A stretch of 24,926 nucleotides of DNA from a virus: IMG/VR virus record IMGVR_UViG_3300037076_000047, positions 1 through 24,926 of that record, one strand, 5' to 3'. The notes below the pieces were generated by a model. It ran no database searches. It was given only the letters and a program-made list of their open reading frames with translations, and was not told the DNA's origin. A program made the position numbers and the translations under genes. Shown piece after piece: positions 14,487-22,988 of the stretch; the first letter of the stretch is position 1, and each line of letters starts with the position of its first letter.

Positions 14487-15380
14487 ATGTTAACATTTCA
14501 ACAAATAGCTACAAGAGCTTATGACACAATCGGTTCACCAAATGACAATGGTGTTACTACAGCTAATATCCGCCAAGACGTAAATCAAGGGCTAAGGCTG
14601 TTTAAGAATGCCGCCCGACGTTATTGGACACGTAAAGAAATCACTGCCTCACTTGTCAACGGCCAACAGGACTATCAGATGCCTGCCGACTTTGTGCGAG
14701 CTACTACGGTAAAGATTACAGCTAACGGTATTGTCTACCCACTAACAGAAGTCCCTAGTGAGCAAAAGTGGAATGAATTAAACATTATTCCAGCGGTTAC
14801 AATCTATATTCCTACAATGTTCTTTGTAAAGGGTTTCAATGTTATATCGGTCTGGCCTGCTCCATCCACTAATAACATTGGTACGCTTACGGTCTCATAT
14901 GAGCCTCGCCTACCCGACTATAGCCTCGCAGATGTAACTGGTACGGCTACAGTCGCTAACGGCTCTACAACCATCTTAGACAGTGCCACAAGCTTTACTC
15001 AGACTATGATTAACGCTTGGTTTTCTATTACTGATGGTTCAGATGGCAACTGGTATCAAATAGGTGCATTTAATTCAACATCTTCGATTGATTTAGTCAA
15101 CTACTATCAAGGCATTAGTGGCGCTGGACGGACTTATATTATCGGGGCTTGTCCTGACATTCCAGAAGATTACCACATGGCACTTGTATATTATGCTTGC
15201 TACCAGTTCTACTTAAAACGTAAAGACTTAGGCAATGCTAATCAGTTCTTAGGATTATTCCAAAACTTACTCGATCAATACCAAGAGACTTATGCCGGTA
15301 AGACCACGGGTATTGTCTTTACTAAGCAGGCTGGTGACGTCTATAACATTTTCAATATTCCACCAACAGGACTAAGTTAA
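14487..15380 (+). CDS. tail tube / head-tail adaptor protein (T7 gp11-like, probable)
   Basis: Starts MLTFQQIATRAYDTIGSPND, with an N-terminal helix bundle containing a basic Arg/Trp stretch (KNAARRYWTRKEITASLVNG), then beta domains (GQQDYQMPADFVRATTVKI; FNVISVWPAPSTNN), and a C-terminal helical region with PDIPEDYHMALVYYACYQFY. This layout, where an equilibrium of flanking helices surrounds a beta insertion and an EDYH/ALVYYA helix, is what I associate with the adaptor ring (tail tubular protein A) of short-tailed phages. The next gene is a large beta protein in the place of gp12, strengthening the pair assignment. GGAGA precedes the ATG. Confidence 0.65.
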   Translation: MLTFQQIATRAYDTIGSPNDNGVTTANIRQDVNQGLRLFKNAARRYWTRKEITASLVNGQQDYQMPADFVRATTVKITANGIVYPLTEVPSEQKWNELNIIPAVTIYIPTMFFVKGFNVISVWPAPSTNNIGTLTVSYEPRLPDYSLADVTGTATVANGSTTILDSATSFTQTMINAWFSITDGSDGNWYQIGAFNSTSSIDLVNYYQGISGAGRTYIIGACPDIPEDYHMALVYYACYQFYLKRKDLGNANQFLGLFQNLLDQYQETYAGKTTGIVFTKQAGDVYNIFNIPPTGLS

Positions 15381-15381
15381 G

Positions 15382-17448
15382 ATGGCTAAGGGTTCTGGCG
15401 ACTCATCTAAACTACAAATCAACACTAACTTCTTTACAGGTGGTGTGAGTATTAGTAATAAGTTAGGTGTCGCTAACTCTTTTTATAAGTCACGCAATCT
15501 TGATTTTCGTTCAGACCCAGCGCAAATGTCAGTTTTACCAGCCCCAAGCGCTTTAAGTACGTCATTATCTGATTTACCTTTAGCAATAGACCAGGACTTA
15601 AATGGTGTCCGCTGGATGGTTGGCTCTCTTGGTACGATATACAAAGTAGATACTTCAAACGTCATTACAACTGTTGGCACGATGTCCGAGAATGGTTCGG
15701 CTGGACTTCTATATAACCAAGTCACCGACCAGCTTTATATCCCAGGACAAACTAAAGTCTCGATGTATGGACAGGTTACAACGGGCAACCCTGGACAACC
15801 AACTTTTAGAAATGGCACATTTGCACAATCTGTCTCCATAAACAACGGTACTACTCAGATATACGACCCGACAACGGCCAACTTTGATGGCGCACTTCGC
15901 TCTGTCGCTGCTGGTAGTTCGGGTACAACCTACGCTATCCCTACAACTCTTACCGAAACAGCGGGGCAGTTCTGCGTATTCTCGCCAGATATTGAACCTG
16001 GTTATTCTATCTCAGTTTATATAAAGGTTAAGGGAACTGGCAATCTAACTCTTACTTTGCATGATTCACAAAATAACCCACTGGCTTCAACTACACTCTT
16101 GAATGCCGCTGTAACCTCAGGCGCACTGAATGAGTTTGTCTTTGGTTCGCAAATCCGCGTCCTGGTTGGTGGTGGTATCGCATCAGGTGCGGCTAACTAT
16201 CACTGGCATCTAACCTCAACGGTAAATGATGGCACAATCGCTGTTGTACCTGCTTCTTACGGTTCTAGCGCTGACGGTACGTTTATGTCGGCTTATATGA
16301 CGTGGAGCGCTTACCGCCTCGTACAAACGAATAACGGTTGGCATCCAACAGCTCTGTTTAACGTCGCTACGGGTACTGGTAACGGTCAGGCGCTCTGTAT
16401 TGGAAACGGGCAATATCTTTCGACATATAACTTTAACAATGATGGTACACCAGATAATAACTCGTGGATACGTCACCAGTTAGTTTTTAAGACTGGCTAC
16501 GAGGTTTGTGGACTGTCGACGAATAATAACCAGTTAGTTATCGCAGTGGAGCGTCGTAGCAAAAATGCCTCTAGGAACTTCCAGGATGGTGCGCTTTACT
16601 TCTGGGACGGTACAACCCCACAACCTACTTCTATAATCGATATACCTATGGGCGCACCATATGGCCTTACCTCAATCGGAAACGTGACGTACTTTACAGT
16701 GGCCGGGTCACTATACGCTTGGAGTGGTGGCACGACAGTTATTAAGGTTAGAAAAATCGCTTATCAGAATACAGACTACTTAGGTGTGACTGATTCAACG
16801 ATTGTAAATCCTAATATGTTTACCTCTCGCTATAATATTCTACTTCTTGGTTATCCGTCATCTTCTACTAATGTAAATATAGATTACGGTATCTGGTCAT
16901 GGGGTGCAGTAGAGATGACGTTCCCTAACTCATTTGGTTACTCGTATCAGCAATCACACGGTTACTTGAATAACAACACATCAGGTATTAGTAACCTACA
17001 AATTGGTATGAACCAGAACTTTGTCGATACCCTTTATACGTCGTGGGCATATACCCTGTCTGGTACAACCCACTATGGTATAGACATTCTAAATAACTCA
17101 TCATATGCTGCTCAATCAGGTACATGGATGTCGCTTATATTCGACGGTGGTTCACGCTTTAAGCAGAAATACGCCAACAGGGTAAAGGTTAGCTTTACTG
17201 GATTGCCAGCTAGTGCTAGTGTTACGCCGTTTTACATACTAGACAGAGGTAGTAAAGTGAGCCAAGCAACAGTTAATACGACTAATGCTACAGATGCTTT
17301 AATAGAGGTGAATACTAGGTGTCACGAAATACAATATGGTTTTGACTTTACTATGCCAGCAGGTCTTACGACACCACCAGACTTTACTGGTGTTACACTA
17401 GAGATAGACCCAACTCAGGGCGAAGTCGATGTCGCACCAGATAACTAG
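15382..17448 (+). CDS. tail nozzle / hub protein (T7 gp12-like, probable)
   Basis: A 688-aa beta protein following the adaptor gene. It has short repeated strand patterns with GTIYKV, LYFWDG, LYAWSG and GIWSWG motifs, typical of beta-propeller blades, and NIDYGIWSWG late in the chain. An inserted jelly-roll-like domain at about 195-255 (SVYIKVKGTGNLTLTLHDSQ) resembles carbohydrate-binding or fibre-docking modules. The beta-propeller nozzle fits tail tubular protein B, which closes the tube of podovirus tails. It starts one base after the upstream stop; an AGGA 12 bases upstream is a weak site. Confidence 0.65.
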   Translation: MAKGSGDSSKLQINTNFFTGGVSISNKLGVANSFYKSRNLDFRSDPAQMSVLPAPSALSTSLSDLPLAIDQDLNGVRWMVGSLGTIYKVDTSNVITTVGTMSENGSAGLLYNQVTDQLYIPGQTKVSMYGQVTTGNPGQPTFRNGTFAQSVSINNGTTQIYDPTTANFDGALRSVAAGSSGTTYAIPTTLTETAGQFCVFSPDIEPGYSISVYIKVKGTGNLTLTLHDSQNNPLASTTLLNAAVTSGALNEFVFGSQIRVLVGGGIASGAANYHWHLTSTVNDGTIAVVPASYGSSADGTFMSAYMTWSAYRLVQTNNGWHPTALFNVATGTGNGQALCIGNGQYLSTYNFNNDGTPDNNSWIRHQLVFKTGYEVCGLSTNNNQLVIAVERRSKNASRNFQDGALYFWDGTTPQPTSIIDIPMGAPYGLTSIGNVTYFTVAGSLYAWSGGTTVIKVRKIAYQNTDYLGVTDSTIVNPNMFTSRYNILLLGYPSSSTNVNIDYGIWSWGAVEMTFPNSFGYSYQQSHGYLNNNTSGISNLQIGMNQNFVDTLYTSWAYTLSGTTHYGIDILNNSSYAAQSGTWMSLIFDGGSRFKQKYANRVKVSFTGLPASASVTPFYILDRGSKVSQATVNTTNATDALIEVNTRCHEIQYGFDFTMPAGLTTPPDFTGVTLEIDPTQGEVDVAPDN

Positions 17449-17456
17449 GAGAATAT

Positions 17457-17786
17457 ATGTACTCAGATGGCGGTTTTCAATCCCAAGTAGCAGCAAATGC
17501 ACCAAATGCTAGCATGATGATGCTGATGTACTCCTCGACCTTTGGTAATATGGCCTTTCAAGTGCAGCCAGCTAGTCCTGGAGAGATACAAGCAGGCTTT
17601 GCGACTATCCCTTATCTGTCACTTGAGGCTATGCTTTATAATGGTCAAATGAGCAACCAGACAGTTGCCCCTCGCCAGATTCAAACAGGTTCAACTGCTG
17701 GTACGCAGAACATTCAAGGGTCACAGAATATCACCGATTCAACTGGTAATATTCGTGTATCTATGGGTACTACAGGTGGCTACTAA
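17457..17786 (+). CDS. hypothetical tail-region protein, 109 aa
   Basis: Ser/Gln/Asn/Met-rich small protein with MMMLMYSSTFGNMAFQVQPA near the N-terminus and a Gly/Thr/Gln-rich C-terminus (QTGSTAGTQNIQGSQNITDS). AGGAGA precedes the ATG. Its last 11 bases overlap the next gene. The C-terminal composition suggests a flexible virion appendage; no recognised domain. Confidence 0.6.
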   Translation: MYSDGGFQSQVAANAPNASMMMLMYSSTFGNMAFQVQPASPGEIQAGFATIPYLSLEAMLYNGQMSNQTVAPRQIQTGSTAGTQNIQGSQNITDSTGNIRVSMGTTGGY

Positions 17787-18546
17787 CGCTGGAATCAGAG
17801 TTACACAGCCTGGGGTTAGTGTTCCGTACGCCGCCGATTACCAGTATGTGTTTAATTCAGACTGGCCTAGTCTTGCGATAGCTTTTGAGGCAGTCGTAAC
17901 AGTACCAAATACCTTTGGAACGGCAATAATTACTCATAATCTTGGTTTTATTCCATTTCTTCAGGTGTGGGATTATACTGGCGGAATAAATAACGGGCGT
18001 GTTGGGACTTCCATATCTATACTCTTTGATAAAACAAAAATAAACCTAACTAATAATACAGGTGTAGATATTGTGTGTAGCGTAAAATGCTATAACTTTG
18101 ATATAACGGTTGCTAAAGATTACGCACTTCCTAAATATCCAGTCATTAAAACTTCTTATGACCCTTCAACTGGTATAAAAGTATCTAAGTATGGTAAGTC
18201 AATCGGATCAACCGACCTTAGAGATTTTATACTCCACTCACGAGCGCAGTCACCGGCTATTCTATCTGTGGTTACAAAGATTGACACCAGTTTTAACGTT
18301 ACTTATACAAATCCAGCTAATTATATTCCCTGGGCTTTTGCATTCGCTAGTTATTCAGCTGGTAAATATCAGGTAGTATCAGCAGGACCAGCGCAATCAC
18401 CCCCTCAGCTTACCTTTTCATTCCCCTCAGGTAACAACATTGGTAAAGTGGTGTTAAACGTTGGTAGTTTCGCAAAGGCTGCTAGTTTAGTAATTTTGCG
18501 CGACCCTTTAATTGTTGCTACGACTAAGCAGGTAACTTATGGATAA
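17776..18546 (+). CDS. minor structural protein, 256 aa (paralogue of the next gene)
   Basis: I place the start at GTG 17776 rather than at an upstream ATG (17665), because the sequence between them is only the other frame of the preceding gene. The product begins with ATNAGIRVTQPGVSVPYAAD and then FNSDWPSLAI, and has HNLGFIP at 54-60. This arrangement, RV-x-x-PGVS, FxS-x-x-P-x-x-x-L, then H-x-x-G-x-x-P, is shared with the next gene and with minor virion proteins of other phages. A beta-rich C-terminal half follows (about 130-256). No good ribosome site; translation is probably coupled to the upstream gene. Confidence 0.7.
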   Translation: MATNAGIRVTQPGVSVPYAADYQYVFNSDWPSLAIAFEAVVTVPNTFGTAIITHNLGFIPFLQVWDYTGGINNGRVGTSISILFDKTKINLTNNTGVDIVCSVKCYNFDITVAKDYALPKYPVIKTSYDPSTGIKVSKYGKSIGSTDLRDFILHSRAQSPAILSVVTKIDTSFNVTYTNPANYIPWAFAFASYSAGKYQVVSAGPAQSPPQLTFSFPSGNNIGKVVLNVGSFAKAASLVILRDPLIVATTKQVTYG

Positions 18547-19039
18547 TGGCCCTATTTCAGTTTCAGCCCCAGGTGTATCACTTATAGGCGCACAAGCCAA
18601 AGATATTACTTTTAGCACTCGCTATCCATTTGCGAAATTAGATACGACTAACCCTGTTAGTTTTCAGGTTATTACCATTTTCTTAAACTCTGAACCACCG
18701 AACCCTGGCGTTGTAAACACTAGTGTTCAGACTTTAATATATTCATATCCACATGGCTACAAATATGTGCCGTCATCATGGTTTTTAATATCTTTAGATA
18801 ACTTCCAAACTGTCGCAGCGCAAGAGGGTGGATATATTCAAGGTGCGACAAGTGGCGCTGGTACAAGTAACTCAACCCTAATAATTACAGTGGATGCCAC
18901 AAACGTTAATATATACGTCAATAAGTTTTGGGGTTCTGGTAGTCCAGGACCTATAGCGATCATTGGATATTTCATATCAATTCGTGCTTACATATTTGCT
19001 GAGGGATTGTTAGGTGACAGCGTTCCAATTCACGCTTGA
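18539..19039 (+). CDS. minor structural protein, 166 aa (paralogue of the previous gene)
   Basis: The N-terminus PISVSAPGVS (5-14), FSTRYPFAKL (25-34) and HGYKYVP (72-78) line up with the corresponding motifs of the 256-aa protein, so the pair looks like a tandem duplication in which this copy is shorter. The rest is beta-strand sequence with an aromatic core. It overlaps the previous gene by eight bases; the -35 of the next promoter overlaps its TGA stop. Probably a minor tail or appendage subunit. Confidence 0.7.
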   Translation: MDNGPISVSAPGVSLIGAQAKDITFSTRYPFAKLDTTNPVSFQVITIFLNSEPPNPGVVNTSVQTLIYSYPHGYKYVPSSWFLISLDNFQTVAAQEGGYIQGATSGAGTSNSTLIITVDATNVNIYVNKFWGSGSPGPIAIIGYFISIRAYIFAEGLLGDSVPIHA

Positions 19040-19063
19040 TATTTTTATTTAACTTGCTATAAT
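19036..19063 (+). promoter_or_regulatory. promoter of the ejection-protein unit
   Basis: TTGATA (19036-19041) and TATAAT (19058-19063) are 16 bases apart, and the -10 is extended by TGC. TTGATA contains the TGA stop of the preceding gene. The AAGG box follows eight bases later. Confidence 0.75.
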
Positions 19064-19079
19064 TACCCTATAAGGTAAC

Positions 19080-19103
19080 AAGCCGCTGACGAGCGGTTTT
19101 TTT
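19080..19103 (+). terminator. terminator-like leader hairpin before the 297-aa gene
   Basis: AAGCCGCT (19080-19087) pairs with AGCGGTTT (19092-19099) around GACG, with one G-U pair, followed by T to 19103. A separate ribosome site AAGGA (19111-19115) stands seven bases before the ATG at 19123. As at 6897, this canonical terminator shape is inside the predicted leader, immediately downstream of a good promoter. Confidence 0.7.
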
Positions 19104-19122
19104 ATTTACAAAGGAATAATAC

Positions 19123-20016
19123 ATGGTAGCACTACTCAGCCCAGACCAGATGCAAGCAAACCAGTATCAGCAAGATACTCAACTGCAAAACTTCTATAAC
19201 CAAAACGCAAATGATGCGACTAATTCCTATAAGCAAGCACAGACTGGTGCAAATACGGCCCAGAGCCAACTACAAGACTTCACTAAGAATATGCAGTCTG
19301 GTACTGACATCTATGGTAAACAACTCGGGCTTGCTAACCAAAATGCTGGTTATGATGTAAATAACTTAAATCAAGCACAGAACCAAGTATCTCAAATTAC
19401 GGGCATTATGGGCGGTTTACCTCGTGCTATTCAAGCTTCTAATGCTAACTATGGTGCTACCGCTGGTAACGTTGCTAATCAGTATGCTACTACTGGTGCT
19501 AACCTAAACCAATCACTTCAACTTGCTAACCAGAATACTCAGAACCAGTTGCAGAAACAAACCGCTGGGCTTACTGGCGCACAAAATGCTACTACCGCCG
19601 GTATCCAGACGCAAGACCAACAGAGGCAAGGTTATGCTGCCGCTGCCGCAAATGCGACAAACATCATGCAAAACGCACAAACACAGATGAGCGAAATGAT
19701 TAAGGCCCAACAACAAGGGCAACAGCTTACTGCACAAGACCAAGCAACGTTTGGTCAATTACGTGCAAGTTATGCTGCCGCTGCTCAAGCAAATGCCATC
19801 GCTCAACAAACTTTGCAACAAATCGACTTCGCACAGCAAGTACATGATAAAGCCGCCGCTGCCGCTGCTGCTCCAACTACTCAAGCCACAACTGCTAATA
19901 CTTATGGAGTACTTCAAGCAAGCGCCAATAAACCTGCTCCTCAACAGGCTAGTTGGTTTGGTCAGAATGTCGTCAACCCTGTAGCTAACTGGTGGAACAG
20001 CCTACCTAATTATTAG
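19123..20016 (+). CDS. internal virion / DNA-ejection protein (probable), 297 aa
   Basis: Almost entirely Gln, Asn, Ala and Thr in long helical stretches (QTGANTAQSQLQDFTKN; NLNQSLQLANQNTQNQLQKQ), with an alanine run encoded at about 19850-19870 and a short aromatic C-terminus (ASWFGQNVVNPVANWWNSLP). There is no cysteine and almost no charge pattern. This composition, the late position after the tail tube genes and the pairing with a much larger Gly-rich protein match the ejection proteins of podoviruses, which pass through the portal and help form a DNA conduit across the envelope. The W-rich end may insert in membrane. Identity is from composition and order. Confidence 0.6.
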   Translation: MVALLSPDQMQANQYQQDTQLQNFYNQNANDATNSYKQAQTGANTAQSQLQDFTKNMQSGTDIYGKQLGLANQNAGYDVNNLNQAQNQVSQITGIMGGLPRAIQASNANYGATAGNVANQYATTGANLNQSLQLANQNTQNQLQKQTAGLTGAQNATTAGIQTQDQQRQGYAAAAANATNIMQNAQTQMSEMIKAQQQGQQLTAQDQATFGQLRASYAAAAQANAIAQQTLQQIDFAQQVHDKAAAAAAAPTTQATTANTYGVLQASANKPAPQQASWFGQNVVNPVANWWNSLPNY

Positions 20017-20025
20017 GAGAATAAT

Positions 20026-22149
20026 ATGAATCCAACTACTGCACCCACAACCCAACCAAACACATATAACGGCCTAAACTCCGATACGGCTAGTCTACTG
20101 TCTCAACTCGACCCAAACTCAGACTTTTCTAAAACCTATCAATCTGCACAAGATCTATCGCAACCATCACAATCAAGCCCAACCTCGCCAACTCAGCCTG
20201 CTGATACTGGTAACTGGTTTACCCATCTACTTCCAACTATTACAAGTATTGGCGGTGGTATTTTAGGAACACTTGCCGACCCATTTACTATGGGTATGGG
20301 CACTATTGCTGGTGGCGCTGGTGGCGCTGCACTTGGCAAGTCTTGGCAAAATGCCCTAGAAGGTAAAGATACAACTATGCAAGATTTAGGCGGTGAGGCT
20401 CTTAGTGGCGCTATTGGTGGTGGAATTGGTAAAGGCTTGGGTGCATTGACTAAAGGTGTCGGCGGAATGATTGCTGGTCAGGCTGAAAAAGGTATCGCTA
20501 AAGAGGAATTAGTCAATGGTGCCCAAGACGCATTAGCTAAATCTCAGGCACTTCGTAATGTATATGGCACAATTCCAAAGAGCCTAGCCCAGGGTGTAAA
20601 CCCAGAGCAGGCCATGCAGGGTGCATTAGACTTAGCCGGTAAAGTTGGAGTTGATGCGCTTAACCCACAAGCCGTACTTAGTGCTGCCAAGACTGGTGTT
20701 GATGCACTCGGAAATGTCAGAAGTAATATTCTTGCTAAAGTTGGCAATATTCCTACAGCTGGAGCAGTTGACGCTTCGGGCAATAAAGTAGCCCCGAGTA
20801 TTAGTGATATGATAAATGCCTCTCTTAAAAATACCCACCCACTTACAGGTGAACAACTAGGCGTTGATCGCACTGGCGTACTTGGCTCACTTGAACCCGT
20901 CTTTGGCGGTAAAGGTAAACTTGTGTTACCTAACAACGCTTCTAGCGCTTTCCAGACTGAAGCATCTCAAATGCTTGGTAGTGTTATGAGTAAGCCAAAT
21001 GTTTCGGCTCTCGACCTTCAGAATGCTCAAAGCCTTGTTGGTCAAAAAGCTCACGACATAGCTGATGCCGCTGCAACTGCGACTGGTAAAGACGCTATCG
21101 AGTTAAAGGCTCAGGCTGGGGCATGGCAAGACCTAAACAACTATCTTAAAGGTATGTTTGATAATGAGTCTGTAAACGGTGGAGTTGCTTCTATGAAGGG
21201 CAACTTAACAGCTGCAGATGTAGGCGGTAATCAAGCCCTAGCTGACGAACTAAACCGTAGAATTACGGGCGCTCAAACTAATCAAGACTTAAATACATCT
21301 CTATCACATTTCATTAACTTACGAAACATTGGCTCAGACGCAGTTGCTTCTGGTAATAACCCAGCTAGTGCAACAGCTGTACGAGCCGCAAAACAAGCCC
21401 TAGCCGATGCCACCGGTACAGCAGGCGACGGAAGTGTCATCAGAAGTACAACTACTGGTGATATTCTTGGTTCAATCCCTCACCCTAAGACTAAGATACT
21501 TGGTGCAGTTCTAAACGCTGGTAATAATGGCGGTAAACTTGGAGCAGCAAAACAAAATCTCGGTACAACCTTGCAACGTCTATCATCAGTTGGTAGTTTA
21601 TCTAGCAAAGAGGGTGGCACAGGCGCATTGCCAATCGCTGCCGGTATGATTCCAGCAGGCGCAGCAATGGCAGGAAGCCAACCATCAGACCAACCACAAT
21701 CATATTTAACAGGAGGAGCAGGAGGAAATCCAATGCAACCTAACCAACCAGTATCACAATCACCACTACAACAAGGAATGGCTACCGCTCTTGCCGGTAT
21801 GAGCGACCCATATCATGCCTCAGCTTATGCGCCACTTCTACAGCAACTTATCGGTCAAGCGCAACAGGCACATACTGCTAATGCCACTTTACAATCACTT
21901 GAGAATGGTTTCCAGGGTGCTGGTGGCGGTCAGGGTCTTGCTGGTGGACTATTTGCCAAACTCGGTGGTGCATTAACAGGTAACCAAGTCTCAGCGTACG
22001 ACGCACAACGCCAACAGGCTGTTGACCTTCTATCTAAACTTGGAATACCACTATCAGCTATTCCTGATGTTACGAGTACTGCACCTGCTGCTCAAGGACA
22101 ATTCCAAAATGCTCAGAATATTCTCAACTCTCTATACGGTGGTCAGTAG
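20026..22149 (+). CDS. large internal virion / ejection protein (probable), 707 aa
   Basis: Residues 1-63 are Ser/Pro/Gln/Thr-rich and disordered-looking. Residues 65-105 and 122-151 are Gly/Ala glycine-zipper segments (ITSIGGGILGTLADPFTMG; GAIGGGIGKGLGALTKGVGG) able to form membrane helices, as in ejection proteins that build a channel. The middle (about 150-540) is helical, with repeated small residues. The end (570-707) is another Gly/Gln/Ala-rich region. A near-perfect internal ribosome site sits before Met570. AGGAG precedes the ATG. No lytic transglycosylase motif is evident. An alternative is a tape-measure-like protein, but no tail genes for a long tail are seen. Confidence 0.6.
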   Translation: MNPTTAPTTQPNTYNGLNSDTASLLSQLDPNSDFSKTYQSAQDLSQPSQSSPTSPTQPADTGNWFTHLLPTITSIGGGILGTLADPFTMGMGTIAGGAGGAALGKSWQNALEGKDTTMQDLGGEALSGAIGGGIGKGLGALTKGVGGMIAGQAEKGIAKEELVNGAQDALAKSQALRNVYGTIPKSLAQGVNPEQAMQGALDLAGKVGVDALNPQAVLSAAKTGVDALGNVRSNILAKVGNIPTAGAVDASGNKVAPSISDMINASLKNTHPLTGEQLGVDRTGVLGSLEPVFGGKGKLVLPNNASSAFQTEASQMLGSVMSKPNVSALDLQNAQSLVGQKAHDIADAAATATGKDAIELKAQAGAWQDLNNYLKGMFDNESVNGGVASMKGNLTAADVGGNQALADELNRRITGAQTNQDLNTSLSHFINLRNIGSDAVASGNNPASATAVRAAKQALADATGTAGDGSVIRSTTTGDILGSIPHPKTKILGAVLNAGNNGGKLGAAKQNLGTTLQRLSSVGSLSSKEGGTGALPIAAGMIPAGAAMAGSQPSDQPQSYLTGGAGGNPMQPNQPVSQSPLQQGMATALAGMSDPYHASAYAPLLQQLIGQAQQAHTANATLQSLENGFQGAGGGQGLAGGLFAKLGGALTGNQVSAYDAQRQQAVDLLSKLGIPLSAIPDVTSTAPAAQGQFQNAQNILNSLYGGQ
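21711..21735 (+). promoter_or_regulatory. internal ribosome-binding site and in-frame ATG in the 707-aa gene
   Basis: AGGAGG occurs at 21711-21716 and again at 21720-21725; the second is seven bases before ATG 21733-21735, codon 570 in frame. It is the best Shine-Dalgarno match in the window. Initiation here would give a 138-aa C-terminal product starting MQPNQPVSQSPLQQG. The residues (GGAGGNP) could also explain the sequence by coding alone. Confidence 0.45.
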
Positions 22150-22150
22150 A

Positions 22151-22399
22151 CTATTTAATAATCTTAACGGTCAGTTCTTTACTGTCTGACTGCAAATCAA
22201 TCGAAAATTCTAACTGGTCTGTAGGCAAATACCCTAGTCTTAGGGCTATTTGTTGTAGGTAGTTAGTTTTTAATCGGCCTGAGTAGTAGATAAAAGAGTT
22301 CTCGACCGTTTCAAGGTCTTTCATATACTTCATTTCAATATCTTCAATGATGTATTTCTTGTCGGTCTCGGCTAATTTCTTCTTCAGTTTTTCGCTCAT
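22151..22399 (-). CDS. hypothetical charged protein, 82 aa
   Basis: Start chosen at the ATG at 22399 (MSEKLKKKLAETDKKYIIED), which has GGAG seven bases upstream and overlaps the stop of the preceding gene as ATGA. A longer in-frame extension to 22465 is only the other frame of that gene. The N-terminal part is a Lys/Glu helix. The C-terminus ends in a strand (ELTVKIIK). It is the last gene of the minus operon, with one base between its stop and that of the converging ejection-protein gene. Function unknown. Confidence 0.7.
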   Translation of the reverse strand: MSEKLKKKLAETDKKYIIEDIEMKYMKDLETVENSFIYYSGRLKTNYLQQIALRLGYLPTDQLEFSIDLQSDSKELTVKIIK

Positions 22400-22749
22400 A
22401 TATTTTCTCCTAGATATTTGATTGGGTCGTTGGCTATAACCATTTGTTGGAGATGGTATTGCCATTTTGGTACATTATCTGTGGTCTGCCATGCTTTGTT
22501 TACATCTCTATAACCAACATCCACATACACCCTTTCTCCCCATAGTGCTATGGCGAAGTCGTGGTTGAAGACACTTACATGCTCAGAAGTGAATAGGTAA
22601 TCTCCTAAACTTGTCCATTTTACAGATATTACGTTATTTTCGATGAGTATAATTTGAATCTTACTTACAGTTTTCGGTACACGGTCAGCCAGCCAGCCAC
22701 CTTCAATAGCCTTCTGTATAGCTTTTTCTAGTATTTCTCCTTCGCTCAT
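22396..22749 (-). CDS. conserved-looking phage protein, 117 aa
   Basis: Acidic N-terminus (MSEGEILEKAIQKAIEGGWL), a beta-rich middle and a C-terminal motif VPKWQYHLQQMVIANDPIKY. The W-x-Y-H-L-x-x-M-V-x-A-x-D-P-I-x-Y pattern is one I associate with small conserved proteins of many tailed phages, without a known function. ATGA overlaps connect it to both neighbours. Soluble, no cysteines. Confidence 0.7.
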   Translation of the reverse strand: MSEGEILEKAIQKAIEGGWLADRVPKTVSKIQIILIENNVISVKWTSLGDYLFTSEHVSVFNHDFAIALWGERVYVDVGYRDVNKAWQTTDNVPKWQYHLQQMVIANDPIKYLGENI

Positions 22750-22988
22750 AGTTCCTTAATCCTTACTACGGGGCGACCCCGAAACGTTGGTTTAGTATTC
22801 TGATACTTCGACTGCCCCATTTCTTGTAACTCGCCCACCGCGTAGCCATACATGAGGTCGTTGAGAGCGATAATATCGGGTGTATACTTGATACTCGCAC
22901 TTGTTGATCGCTTGTCGAACTCACCACTAATATAGGGTATGACGGGTTTCAATATATCCTCGTCGATCAGTAGAACCAATTTACTCAT
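22746..22988 (-). CDS. hypothetical protein, 80 aa
   Basis: Begins MSKLVLLIDEDILKPVIPYI, a short strand-helix, and ends with a basic segment TFRGRPVVRIKEL. No known motif. ATGA overlaps on both sides place it in the coupled minus operon downstream of groEL. Function unknown. Confidence 0.65.
   Translation of the reverse strand: MSKLVLLIDEDILKPVIPYISGEFDKRSTSASIKYTPDIIALNDLMYGYAVGELQEMGQSKYQNTKPTFRGRPVVRIKEL

Noticed and set aside
17665-17775. ATG at 17665 as start of the 256-aa structural gene
   Set aside because: The extra residues are basic, out-of-frame translation of the 109-aa gene, whereas the recognisable paralogue motifs begin just after GTG 17776.
20544-20936. Antisense 130-aa ORF opposite the large ejection protein
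   Set aside because: Mirror of a Gly/Ala-rich coding region; no ribosome site and no independent coding signs.
22400-22465. N-terminal extension of the 82-aa minus gene from an ATG at 22465
   Set aside because: It is the shifted frame of the upstream 117-aa gene; the ATG at 22399 has GGAG at ideal spacing and the ATGA overlap seen throughout this operon.
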